A stretch of 64,000 nucleotides of DNA from an uncultured Prevotella sp. (GTDB taxonomy: Bacteria > Bacteroidota > Bacteroidia > Bacteroidales > Bacteroidaceae): the NCBI GenBank assembly GCA_900554695.1, contig USHV01000006.1, positions 36,698 through 100,697 of the forward strand, in the 5' to 3' direction. This document shows, piece after piece, positions 52,415 to 61,032 of the stretch. The notes under the pieces were generated by a model. The model was not told the DNA's origin. It saw nothing but the letters and a program-made list of their open reading frames with translations, and did no database searches. The position numbers were made by a program, and so were the translations under genes. The stretch's first letter is position 1; every line of letters starts with the position of its first letter.

Positions 52415-53016
52415 ACTTTCAATTTATAACCGGATTTCGATTTTTCCATTCGGGTTTCCCGATATACCCCAAAAATTAATCGCGTATTTGCGGACAGACT
52501 CTTCATCGGACGCAAATATGTGAGATATAAGTGGCTTTTATAATATATTGAATATCAATTATTTATATTTAAGGGATAATTTATCGTTTTGCGAAAAGCA
52601 CCATTTCGACATGCGAAATGGCCCATTTCAGGGGCCGAAAAGCACCATATCGCACCCTAATATAGGCTTTTTCGCATGCTGAAATGGGCTTTTTCGGAAA
52701 GCAAAATTAATCTTTTCGGACTATGTTACGGGGTATATCAAAAGACGGTTCGGGGTGAAACAGCCTTTATTATATCGGTTTTAACATTCCTTTACATCTC
52801 TTTTGCGAAAATATTTTGTCAAAATTTAGTCAAGAAAAATTGTAAGTATGTTCCATAAGTTTTCTTCAGAAACGCTGATATCCGGCGTGAGGAAAGGCAC
52901 GTAAAGCATTTGTCCGCCGTGTGATGAAAATAAAGTGGTTGCGGCAGTGCGAATTTATCGTTCCGGCAGTGTGGACATATTGTTTTGTCGATTTATGTTT
53001 ATCTGCACTTTTCTGT
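52415..53016 (+). repeat. Composite 22-bp-array element, copy C, upstream of dnaA
   Basis: The leader starts at 52415 (ACTTTCAATTTATAACCGG) with hairpin arms CGCGTATTTGC/GCAAATATGTG (two G-U pairs). Array 1 is at 52591-52700, then TTTTCGGACTATGTTACGGGG, TTTAACATTC at 52780 and ATTTTGTCAAAAT. Array 2 is at 52929-53016 (four units, e.g. GAATTTATCGTTCCGGCAGT). It fills the 1-kb gap between the MlaD gene and dnaA and ends about 135 bp before the dnaA promoter. Confidence 0.85.
52591..52700 (+). repeat. Array 1 of copy C: five 22-bp units
   Basis: Anchor bases fall at 52593, 52615, 52637, 52659 and 52681. Units 1 and 3 are inverted (centre AGCACCA), the others direct. The CCATTTCG/CGAAATGG inverted repeat across units 1-2 is preserved. 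Confidence 0.83.
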
Positions 53017-53150
53017 ATGATTGCATGTTTATGCAAGAGTGCTGCGACAGGGCGTTTCGCCGCGTTTCGGCACACGGTCAGGTCAGCTGTCCGGCTCGGG
53101 GAAGAAAACAATCGGGCAGAATATTTTATGTTACAAAGTGAAAAAAAGGA

Positions 53151-53181
53151 TTTGCAGATTACAAATTATTTCTTAATTTTG
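53151..53181 (+). promoter_or_regulatory. Promoter of dnaA
   Basis: TTTG at 53151-53154, a 19-bp spacer and TAATTTTG at 53174-53181, both full consensus matches, 54 bp before the start codon. Confidence 0.85.
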
Positions 53182-53234
53182 CACGGCATAAGCAAAAGTA
53201 CTACATCGCAAGATACCTGTAAACATTTTTATTT

Positions 53235-54626
53235 ATGACGAAAACGAGTCCTGATGCTCTTTGGGACGAGTGCCTTGCGCTCATTAGAGGAAGCGTCACG
53301 GAGCAGCAATATAAAGCATGGTTTGAGCCCATCGTGTTCAAGTCGTTCAATGCCGACACCAAGACTGTCTTGGTGCAGGTTGACCGTATTGTATATGAGG
53401 TGCTCGAGCAAAACCATGTCGATCTGCTCACACGGGTGCTCACGCAGGTATTCTGCAACGATGTGAGGCTCACCTATCGTGTCATCGACAAGGGAAGAAA
53501 GGGAACAGAGATACCTTCAGACCTGCCGGAGAAGCCGGTGGCTGATAAAGCCACGCGCGAGACTCCGAGGGTGGGGCAGCCCAAGGTGCCGCAACTCGAT
53601 CCGCAGCTCGACCCGCATCTGACATTCAGAAACTACATAGAGGGCGAAAGCAACAAGCTGCCGCGCTCGGTGGGACTGTCCATTGCCGAGCATCCTCACA
53701 ACATGCAGTTCAACCCATTCTTCATCTACGGACCGTCGGGATGCGGCAAGACCCATCTCATCAACGCCATAGGTGTGCGCACCAAGCAGCTCTATCCGCA
53801 GAAGAGGGTGCTGTGTGTGAGTGCGCGTCTGTTCGAGGTGCAATATACCAACGCTGTTCTGCAGAACAAGATAAACGATTTCATAAACTTCTATCAGACC
53901 ATCGACTTGCTCATCGTGGACGATATACAGGAGTGGGAGGACAAGAAGGGTACGCAGAACACGTTTTTCCACATATTCAATCATCTTTTCCGCAACGGCA
54001 AACGCATCATCCTGGCGAGCGACCGCCCGCCTGTGGAGCTCAAGGGCGTGAATGATCGCCTGCTCACCCGATTCTCGTGCGGACTCATAGCCGAGCTTGA
54101 GAAGCCGAACGTGCAGCTTTGTGTGGATATACTGAAGAGCAAGATACGCCGCGACGGACTCAGCATCCCCGACGATGTCATTGCTTTCGTGGCGCAGACG
54201 GCCAACGGAAGTGTGAGAGATCTGCACGGAGTGATAAACTCGCTCATGGCTTACAGTGTGGTTTACAACTGCAACATCAACATGCGTCTTGCCGAACGTG
54301 TCATAAAACGTGCGGTGAAGGTGGATGACGAGCCGCTGACCGTGGACGACATAACAGAGAGCGTCTGCTCGCATTTCAATGTCACTACGGCTGCCATAAT
54401 GGGCCGTAGCCGCAAGCGCGACATAGTTACGGCGCGCCAGGTGGCTATCTATCTCGCGCAGAAATACACCAAGATGCCTTCCAGCCGTATCGGTCGCCTT
54501 ATCGGAGGACGCGACCATTCCACCGTGATTTACAGTTGTTCGCAGGTGGAGCATCACATGAAGGTGGATTCGTCGTTTGCCGATGAGGTGCGCAGCATTG
54601 AGGCATCGTTCAAGCTGAAACGCTGA
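53235..54626 (+). CDS. dnaA: Chromosomal replication initiator DnaA
   Basis: The 463-residue protein has domain I at the N-terminus (LWDECLALIRGSVTEQQYKAWFEPI) and a short domain II. The AAA+ core has Walker A GPSGCGKTH (about 165-173), Walker B LLIVDDIQEWEDKKG and LASDRPPVELKGVNDRLLTRFSCG. Domain IV carries the signature GRDHSTVIYS (about 425-434). It opens the replication origin by binding DnaA boxes. I saw no cluster of TTATCCACA-like boxes on either side, so oriC is not placed here. Confidence 0.97.
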   Translation: MTKTSPDALWDECLALIRGSVTEQQYKAWFEPIVFKSFNADTKTVLVQVDRIVYEVLEQNHVDLLTRVLTQVFCNDVRLTYRVIDKGRKGTEIPSDLPEKPVADKATRETPRVGQPKVPQLDPQLDPHLTFRNYIEGESNKLPRSVGLSIAEHPHNMQFNPFFIYGPSGCGKTHLINAIGVRTKQLYPQKRVLCVSARLFEVQYTNAVLQNKINDFINFYQTIDLLIVDDIQEWEDKKGTQNTFFHIFNHLFRNGKRIILASDRPPVELKGVNDRLLTRFSCGLIAELEKPNVQLCVDILKSKIRRDGLSIPDDVIAFVAQTANGSVRDLHGVINSLMAYSVVYNCNINMRLAERVIKRAVKVDDEPLTVDDITESVCSHFNVTTAAIMGRSRKRDIVTARQVAIYLAQKYTKMPSSRIGRLIGGRDHSTVIYSCSQVEHHMKVDSSFADEVRSIEASFKLKR

Positions 54627-54814
54627 TTTGTTCCCGCTTTTTTGTGTTTTTTGAGTGCGGTGGAGTTTCCTCCGTACCGGGGAACTGAATTTTCTGTGTG
54701 GTGAATTGTATGTCGTGGCTTTCTTTTGCCGTTTTTTTGACGGGTCGTGTTCAGACCGGTTGTATGGCTGACAGCACGCCGAATCAGACTGAATGGGACG
54801 TAATCATATATAAA

Positions 54815-54860
54815 AAAGGACAAAGACCGTTTGCGAAAGCGTCTTTGTCCTTTGCCTTTA
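54815..54860. terminator. Terminator between dnaA and the BtuB-like receptor gene
   Basis: AAAGGACAAAGAC (54815-54827) pairs with GTCTTTGTCCTTT (54841-54853). On the minus strand the stem is followed by TTT, then ATATATG; on the plus strand by GCCTTTATTTATT. The flanking genes converge. Confidence 0.85.
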
Positions 54861-54878
54861 TTTATTGGTTGTTGTAGG

Positions 54879-56909
54879 CTAAAAATCTATCTTGACTTTT
54901 GCTCCTGCCATAATCCATATTCCGGGTTGCAGCACATCGCCTATGTCGTAGTATCTGTGGTTGGTTATGTTGTCCGCTTTCAGATATATGTTGTATTTGT
55001 CTGCGTCCCACGCCAGCTTGGCGTCGAGCTTCGCGTAGGGGTGATATCCGTTCATGCGCTGTTGCCACCTCATGCACCAGTGGGCGGTAAGCCTGCTCCA
55101 GATGCGGTGGTCGAGCTGCACGCTGAGCTTGTGGCGCAGATAGTCAAGGGCGTAGAGCGACTTGTATATGTCGCGTTCGGATGTGTGTTTCTGGTTCATG
55201 TAGCCGTAGCTCACCTTCAGCTGCGTGAATACGGGGCACCCTGTCAGCAGGTCGGGGCGCACGCTCAGGTCGAGCGTCAGGCCTGTGTTGTCCACCTTTC
55301 CGATGTTCAGCGCCTGATATTTTGTACTCTCCTCACTCTCATACACCCAGTCTATGAGGTCGCGTCCGTAGTTGCGCAGCACGCTCACAGTGGCTTCCCA
55401 TTCCGTCCGGCGGTATCTCAGACCGGCCTTCAGAGTGGTGTTTTTCTCGGGTTTCAGTGCTGTGCTGCCCTGTTGTGCCGCGCTGCTGACATACAGTTCG
55501 GTGTATGTAGGTATGCGCATGGCTTTGTTCCACGAGGCGAAAACGGTCCAATGGTTGTCCGGACGGTAGCTTGCATCCACTCCGGGATAGAATCTGAAGC
55601 TGTTGTCCAGCCCCGTATTCCTGTCGGCCATCACTCCTGCCGACAGCCTGAATCCGCCTATGCTGATGTTGTGTTCAAGGAAAAGACTCGTGCATGTGCG
55701 TTTCCCTTCATGGTCGTAAACACGTGACGAACCGCTGATGTCGTGCCATTGGTCCTCGTCGAGCAGGTCGCCGTATGATGTACTCAGTATGTGTTCTCTC
55801 CTTATGTTTGCTCCTGCGGCTGTCTGTCCGGCTGCCCATGCCAGTCGGGCGCTTATGCTTGCGCCATAGACATCCATGCGGTGGAGGTTCTCTCCGTTGG
55901 CTGCTCCGGTCATGCCACGTGTCAACTGATAGTGGTCGTAGTCTCTGTGACCATAGATTGTCGGGCTGATGGTCAGGCGTTTGTCGCCGAGCGGCCTTAT
56001 CTCCGCGCTTGCCGAGGCTATGTATCGGCGTGTCTCCTCATACTGGTTGTCGAACTTCGCGCTGTAGAAAGTCGATGCGCCGTAGTCCTGCGACGTTATG
56101 CCGGCCTGCCACATCATGTCTGCATAGCGTGTGGTGAAGTTGCCCTGATAGAACAGTCTGCGCTTTATGAAGTCGCTGTTCTTTGTTCCTCCGTCGCTCC
56201 GACTTATGCCTCCGCTCAGCCGGTTGTTGGTGTTGCGGCTGTTGATGGTCACTCCCGCCTCGCCACACACGGTGCCGAACGAACCTCCTTCGATTGTAGC
56301 GAAGGCGTTGCTTTGCTCCTTGTGCTTGGTCACGATGTTTATCGCGCCGCTGAATGCAGGGTTGCCGAACACGCGTGCCGATGCGCCTTCGAGCACTTCG
56401 ATGCGTTGTATGTCGGATAAAGAAACAGGAAAATCGGCGGCGTTATGCCCGGTCTGCGGGCTTGAGATGTTGATGCCGTTCAGTAGAATGACCGTCTGGT
56501 CGAACGTACCGCCGTTTACGGAGATGTCCGTCTGAACTCCAAAGCCACCGCGCTGACGGACATCCACGCCCGTGGCTGATTTTAATACGTCGTTGATACT
56601 TTCTGCCGCAGCACGATGAATGTCGTCGGCTGTCGTGACAGATACAATCATGGCCGGATTTTGTTCGGCCAGTGGCGCCCACGCTCCCGTCACCACCACC
56701 TCGCTGAGCTTCACGTCCTGATTTCTGAGTGAGTCTTTTTCCACAACGTCGTGCGTGCTTATGCCGTCTGCTTTGGCATAAGTGAGCGTCGCAACGCTGA
56801 GTGTGCTGATGAGCACTTCCTTACCCAGACAATTGAACAGTGCGTAGCTCTTGCGCGTGAAGTGCTTGAAAACCAGAGCTGTGCGCGTGTTGAAAATTGG
56901 TCTGTACAT
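54879..56909 (-). CDS. TonB-dependent receptor, BtuB-like
   Basis: The 676-residue protein has an unusual N-terminus before the signal region (SYALFNCLGKEVLISTLSVATLTYAKA) that I associate with Bacteroidales BtuB homologues. The plug domain has AESINDVLKSATGVDVRQRGGFGVQTDISVNGGTF and GINISSPQTGHNAADFPVSL, then a 22-strand barrel ending WIMAGAKVKIDF. Cobalamin is the likely ligand by similarity and would serve NrdJ. However, the 5' leader is only ~20 nt, so it is not under a cobalamin riboswitch. Other small ligands remain possible. Confidence 0.84.
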   Translation of the reverse strand: MYRPIFNTRTALVFKHFTRKSYALFNCLGKEVLISTLSVATLTYAKADGISTHDVVEKDSLRNQDVKLSEVVVTGAWAPLAEQNPAMIVSVTTADDIHRAAAESINDVLKSATGVDVRQRGGFGVQTDISVNGGTFDQTVILLNGINISSPQTGHNAADFPVSLSDIQRIEVLEGASARVFGNPAFSGAINIVTKHKEQSNAFATIEGGSFGTVCGEAGVTINSRNTNNRLSGGISRSDGGTKNSDFIKRRLFYQGNFTTRYADMMWQAGITSQDYGASTFYSAKFDNQYEETRRYIASASAEIRPLGDKRLTISPTIYGHRDYDHYQLTRGMTGAANGENLHRMDVYGASISARLAWAAGQTAAGANIRREHILSTSYGDLLDEDQWHDISGSSRVYDHEGKRTCTSLFLEHNISIGGFRLSAGVMADRNTGLDNSFRFYPGVDASYRPDNHWTVFASWNKAMRIPTYTELYVSSAAQQGSTALKPEKNTTLKAGLRYRRTEWEATVSVLRNYGRDLIDWVYESEESTKYQALNIGKVDNTGLTLDLSVRPDLLTGCPVFTQLKVSYGYMNQKHTSERDIYKSLYALDYLRHKLSVQLDHRIWSRLTAHWCMRWQQRMNGYHPYAKLDAKLAWDADKYNIYLKADNITNHRYYDIGDVLQPGIWIMAGAKVKIDF

Positions 56910-56934
56910 TAATTTTGATATTGATAAAACGGTG

Positions 56935-56966
56935 CAAAGGTAAGAAAAAATGCTTGAAAGGGCAAC
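56935..56966 (-). promoter_or_regulatory. Promoter of the BtuB-like receptor gene
   Basis: On the minus strand, GTTG (56966-56963), a 20-bp spacer and TACCTTTG (56942-56935), 25 bp before the start codon. Confidence 0.75.
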
Positions 56967-57117
56967 GAATTCTGATAAATGACATCGGACGGAACGTGCT
57001 TTCTTTCACTGAGTTACAGCGAAAAGGGACGGCACGTCGGTATGTCGCGTGTCGTCCCTTTTATGCTTATTGTTTGTTATAACAGTGCTTTCCGTCTGTC
57101 GTTATCGTTTTTTTCAG

Positions 57118-57183
57118 AAAACATTTACGTGACTTTCAGAAAGCATTTCCGCGGCTTTCAAAAAATATTTCCGTGACTTTAAA
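57118..57183. repeat. Three 22-bp tandem units of a fourth sequence type
   Basis: Units start at 57118, 57140 and 57162, each of the form AAARCATTTCCGYGRCTTTC. The middle one contains GAAAGC/GCTTTC arms around a CCGCGG centre. They lie at the end of the thiamine operon and overlap the stop region of the pyrophosphokinase gene (57179). Confidence 0.78.
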
Positions 57184-57850
57184 TTGTGTGTTCCGGCTCT
57201 GTCGTCTTGCTGTCGTGCGTAAAGAACACGAGATAAGAGCCGTCGCCGTCGAGTGTTATGCTGCTGCCTGTCGCCTCGTTCAGTGTTCCCTGCCACATGC
57301 TTCCGTATGCGTAGGGTTGCCATCTCAGCCCTTCGCCGCTCAGGTTGTGGCATGAGAGGTTGAATATACTTACCTGTCGGCGCTTGAATGTGGCGAAACT
57401 GTTTCTTCCTTTGGCCGGTATGAAGTATCCGTTGTCGGTTATCATCACCGGCTGTATGCCGAAATCGTCCATGTATCTCGCCATGAGCGATATGTTGCCG
57501 AGTGTGTGGTCCTCACGCTTTCCGGTCGCGCCGATGTATGCTATGGTGCGGAATCCTTTGCCTATGCAGTAGCGTGTGGCTTTGGTCTGGTCGTTGTCGT
57601 CCTGCTCGTCGATTATGTGTATTATGTCGCTGTGGCTTTTTCTGAAACCGGCGGGCATAGAGTCGCCGTCGCCGACTATGGCATCTGGCGTAAGACCATG
57701 GCCGAACGCGCTTATTCCGGCGTTGTCGCAGCAACATAGAAACTTGTTTCTATGCAGTACTGACAGCGGTATGCGATGGAACGGAAAGTCTCCGTCGCAC
57801 AGTATCACGGCGTCGAACACGGATTGTTCGTCAATAAGCGGATAGTTCAT
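57179..57850 (-). CDS. Thiamine pyrophosphokinase
   Basis: The 223-residue protein has TPK motifs GDGDSMPAG (60-68), DDNDQTKATRYC (84-95) and GATGKREDHTLGNI (107-120). The C-terminal domain has LSGEGLRWQPYAYG and GDGSYLVFF. It phosphorylates thiamine to thiamine pyrophosphate with ATP. As last gene of the TPP-riboswitch operon it traps imported thiamine. It is 85 bp downstream of pnuT. Confidence 0.93.
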   Translation of the reverse strand: MNYPLIDEQSVFDAVILCDGDFPFHRIPLSVLHRNKFLCCCDNAGISAFGHGLTPDAIVGDGDSMPAGFRKSHSDIIHIIDEQDDNDQTKATRYCIGKGFRTIAYIGATGKREDHTLGNISLMARYMDDFGIQPVMITDNGYFIPAKGRNSFATFKRRQVSIFNLSCHNLSGEGLRWQPYAYGSMWQGTLNEATGSSITLDGDGSYLVFFTHDSKTTEPEHTI

Positions 57851-57935
57851 ACAGTGCTTTTTTCTGTTCTTTTATAATCAATCTTTAAGGCAGATGACAT
57901 TTTATTGCGTGCCACATTTGGCTTAACACCGATGT

Positions 57936-58562
57936 TCAGATGCTTTTTTCTGATGGTTGAACGGTCATCATCTTTTTCCATTTCAGATATCCGAACACCG
58001 CGATCACGGCATAAGCGCCATATAGTCCGGCCTTGAACGGTATGCCTTTATATGCGTATAGCACGCTGCATACTACATCGACGACAATCCAGATGAGCCA
58101 TTGCTCCACGTATTTGCGTGCAAGTGCCCACAGACCGAGGATGCTAAGGGCGTTTACAAAGCTGTCGCTCACAGGCACGTTGCTGTCTGTGAATCTCACG
58201 AGAATTCCGTAGAAGGCAATCCATGCTACGACAAATATTGCGGCGGAAGGTATTATCAGATTACGGCGATAGTGGGTTATGGGCATCTCTCCGGCCGTTT
58301 TCTGGTTGCGTTTACGTCCGAATTTCCATACCGCAAAGCCATAGATGGCGGCCAAGGCATAATATATTGCCATGCCGAAATCGGCATACAGCCCGGCTTC
58401 AAGATAAAGAACGATGTCTATCAGCGGCATGATGATGCTCGCAAACCACAGCCAGATGCTCGCCCTATACTCAAGAATGATGTAAACAATGCCGACAACC
58501 GTGCTCAGAACATCAAGTATCCTGAGTTGGTTGTCGGCTATGTATGTCATTATTTCGTTCAT
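57936..58562 (-). CDS. pnuT: PnuT/PnuC-family thiamine transporter
   Basis: From the ATG at 58562 the protein is 208 residues; the longer frame from 58697 runs inside the receptor gene. It has about seven membrane helices, with STVVGIVYIILEYRASIWLWFASIIMPL and EQWLIWIVVDVVCSVLYAYKGI as in PnuC. PnuC proteins facilitate vitamin diffusion across the inner membrane. Location between the receptor and thiamine pyrophosphokinase under a TPP riboswitch makes thiamine the probable substrate. It starts 12 bp after the receptor stop. Confidence 0.9.
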   Translation of the reverse strand: MNEIMTYIADNQLRILDVLSTVVGIVYIILEYRASIWLWFASIIMPLIDIVLYLEAGLYADFGMAIYYALAAIYGFAVWKFGRKRNQKTAGEMPITHYRRNLIIPSAAIFVVAWIAFYGILVRFTDSNVPVSDSFVNALSILGLWALARKYVEQWLIWIVVDVVCSVLYAYKGIPFKAGLYGAYAVIAVFGYLKWKKMMTVQPSEKSI

Positions 58563-58573
58563 TTCCGCACTGC

Positions 58574-60883
58574 TTAGAACGTGATGGAAAGATGCGCGAG
58601 GAAGTGTGTCGGAGCCTGTGCCGAGTATGTTGACCACGCCCATCCGCCGTCGTAGGCAACTATTTTGCCGTTCTCGTTCTTGAAGTTCATCGAGCAACTT
58701 CCGTTGCTTTCATACTCTTCGTTGAACAGGTTATACACAGTCACGCCCACGGTAGCACTCTTCAGTCCTTTCATCTTGAACGTATAGGACAGGTCGAGGT
58801 CGCTAACGAACATCGCATCGATGACAGCGCTGGTGTAAGTCTTGCCGTCTGTGTTCAGATATTTCTTGAAACCGGAGTTCGTCATGTTCTGTTCGCTGAC
58901 GTATTTGCTCATGAGTGATGCGCGCAGACCCTTGTATTCGTAGGTGAATATGTTGTTCAATATGACGTCAGGAGAGTAAGCCAGCTTGGTGGTTCCCACG
59001 TTGGCATACGACTGACTCCAGTCTTCGTTTATGACGGTTACGTTCATATTCTTTGCCCGGTTCTTGCTCAGTGTGGCGTTGATGTTCCATTCAAAGCCCT
59101 TGAAAGGACGCAGTCCGGCCATCAGTTCTACACCCATGCGGTAGCTGTCCTTTATGTTTCGTGCCACCATTTCGCCGTTAGAGTCCTGTGCTCCGGTGAG
59201 AACGAACTGGTTGTCGTAGTCCATATAATAGAAGTTCACGCCCGCATTGAATATTCCAGACTGATATTTGTAGCCGACCTCAAGGTCGTTCAGTCGCTCA
59301 GCCTGCGGGTCAACGGCGTCTGTCTCGGCCATCATATCCTCGAAATCGTTACGTGTCGGCTCCTTGTGTGCTATGGCATAAGAAGCATATACGGTGTGTT
59401 CGGGAGTGATGTTATAGACAAGTCCGAACTTAGGATTGAAGAAATCGTATTTGCGGTCGAGCACAAGCGGTCGCTGGTTATGGTCGTCATCGAACTCCTG
59501 CGACGTGCCGTCCATCTTGTAACTTATGTGCCGATATTGCAGGTCAACGTATGCGCTGAGACCCGGAAGAAACTCATAATTGATTTTTCCATAGATGTTT
59601 CCGTCGGTCTTCTTTGCGTTGTTGCGATAGTATTCATGGTCGGGATTGAATATGACTCCGTCGTTATAATAAACCTGCATGCCGTCTTCCAGCCAAATGT
59701 ACGGGCTTCCTGACCACAGCACTTTACCGAAATGGTCGCCGTCGTACTTGTTCCATCCTCCGCCGATGGTGGCAGTCAGACCGTTGTGATTGTCGTAATT
59801 GGCAGACGCAATGAAGCCGTAGAAGTCGTTGAGCATCTTTTTCTGTCTTACGAGATTGGCCATCAAGTCTGTTTTTGTGGTCATGAGATACTTGTAAAGT
59901 TTCTGGTCCTCCTTCATCTGCTCATAGTAACCGTCGCCCCGTGTGTAGTGAAACGCTACGTTGGTGTTCCAGTTTGACGACCATCTTTGGTTCCAAAGCA
60001 ACTGATAGTTCTGCTGATGATAGTTGTCGGTCTGGTTCTTATAGAAAGCCACATTGCCGTTCTTGTCGGTGTATATGCCGCTCGGGTTGTAGCTTCTACC
60101 GTATTTCTCCATGTCGGCTTTGGACGCATAGTCCCACGCCATGTATGTCTTCTCAGTTCCGTTGAATGTGATGAACTTCACGACAGTGTTGTCGGCGAAG
60201 TATCCACCTTGCAGGAAATAAGAGTTGAGTTTTGATGATGCCCTGTCTATGAAGCCGTCGCTGCCTATGTTCGACAGGCGTCCCTGGAATCCCCAGTGGC
60301 CTCCGAGCAGTCCGGTTGAGAAGCTGAAAGTCTCTTTATGAGTGCCATACGAACCACCCGAAAGATCGATTCGCCCGTATGCGTTCTGGCTTATGTTCTC
60401 TGTCTGCATGTTTACTGTTGCTCCGAATGCTCCCGCTCCGTTGGTTGAAGTGCCGACACCGCGTTGTATCTGTATGGATTCGAGGCTTGACGCGAGGTCT
60501 GCCATGTTCACCCAATAGAGCTGACTGCTCTCAGCATCGTTCACAGGTATGCCGTTGGCGGTTATGTTTATACGTGTAGGATCGGTTCCGCGCACATGTA
60601 TGGCGGTGTATCCGATGCCTATTCCCGCGTCAGACGATGTGGTGACAGACGGTGTGAAATTGAGTATCCACGGCATGTCCTTGCCCTGGTTCATCATTCT
60701 GATCTGGCTTTTACTCATGTCCGAGTAAGCCACCGGAGTCTTTTTCCCGGCACGTGTCGATACCACCTGTACGTTCTGCAGGGCATAGGTCCTCAACGTG
60801 TCGAGCCGTTCGCCTCCCGGCGCGGCTGCGTTTACTGTTGCGACACAACCAAGTGCGGCAATTAGTAAAACTGTCTTTTTCAT
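58574..60883 (-). CDS. TonB-dependent receptor, probable thiamine transporter
   Basis: The 769-residue protein has a signal peptide (MKKTVLLIAALGCVATVNA) and a plug with YALQNVQVVSTRAGKKTPVAYSDMSKSQI, then TSSDAGIGIGYTAIHVRGTDPTRINITANGIPVNDAESSQLYW. A long barrel ends in HFLAHLSITF with terminal Phe. No N-terminal carboxypeptidase-like extension. Being the first gene behind the TPP riboswitch and upstream of pnuT and TPK, it most likely imports thiamine or its phosphates across the outer membrane. Confidence 0.92.
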   Translation of the reverse strand: MKKTVLLIAALGCVATVNAAAPGGERLDTLRTYALQNVQVVSTRAGKKTPVAYSDMSKSQIRMMNQGKDMPWILNFTPSVTTSSDAGIGIGYTAIHVRGTDPTRINITANGIPVNDAESSQLYWVNMADLASSLESIQIQRGVGTSTNGAGAFGATVNMQTENISQNAYGRIDLSGGSYGTHKETFSFSTGLLGGHWGFQGRLSNIGSDGFIDRASSKLNSYFLQGGYFADNTVVKFITFNGTEKTYMAWDYASKADMEKYGRSYNPSGIYTDKNGNVAFYKNQTDNYHQQNYQLLWNQRWSSNWNTNVAFHYTRGDGYYEQMKEDQKLYKYLMTTKTDLMANLVRQKKMLNDFYGFIASANYDNHNGLTATIGGGWNKYDGDHFGKVLWSGSPYIWLEDGMQVYYNDGVIFNPDHEYYRNNAKKTDGNIYGKINYEFLPGLSAYVDLQYRHISYKMDGTSQEFDDDHNQRPLVLDRKYDFFNPKFGLVYNITPEHTVYASYAIAHKEPTRNDFEDMMAETDAVDPQAERLNDLEVGYKYQSGIFNAGVNFYYMDYDNQFVLTGAQDSNGEMVARNIKDSYRMGVELMAGLRPFKGFEWNINATLSKNRAKNMNVTVINEDWSQSYANVGTTKLAYSPDVILNNIFTYEYKGLRASLMSKYVSEQNMTNSGFKKYLNTDGKTYTSAVIDAMFVSDLDLSYTFKMKGLKSATVGVTVYNLFNEEYESNGSCSMNFKNENGKIVAYDGGWAWSTYSAQAPTHFLAHLSITF

Positions 60884-60934
60884 TAATTTGTTTGATTTTT
60901 TAAATACACAAAAAGGGGTACTTTTTATGTTTTG

Positions 60935-61010
60935 CCTTATTCCACCGCCGGTATTAACCGGATCTGGTCAGAGGGTTTGATCTCAGCCGGAAATCTCCGG
61001 CACCCCTTAA
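60935..61010 (-). promoter_or_regulatory. TPP riboswitch (THI element)
   Basis: The minus strand carries the conserved core: AGGGGTGCC, GGCTGAGATC, AACCCTCTGACC, AGATCCGG and TTAATACCGGCG. These form the pyrimidine-sensing and pyrophosphate-sensing helices of the TPP aptamer. Between aptamer and start codon is GTACCCCTTTTTG, whose CCCCTT can pair with AAGGGG of the aptamer. That would fit a switch, but the mechanism is inferred. TPP should lower expression of the receptor-pnuT-TPK operon. Confidence 0.93.
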
Positions 61011-61032
61011 CTTACTCCTTGTAAGTCGGATG

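Noticed and set aside
5382..52858. Small conserved ORF inside the composite element (5382-5573 in copy A, 52676-52858 in copy C)
   Set aside because: The frame is interrupted by a stop and lacks the ATG in copy B, and it overlaps array 1. The similarity is explained by general nucleotide conservation.
53016..53234. oriC next to dnaA
   Set aside because: No cluster of DnaA-box-like sequences was found upstream or downstream of dnaA, and gene polarity converges here. Left open rather than called.
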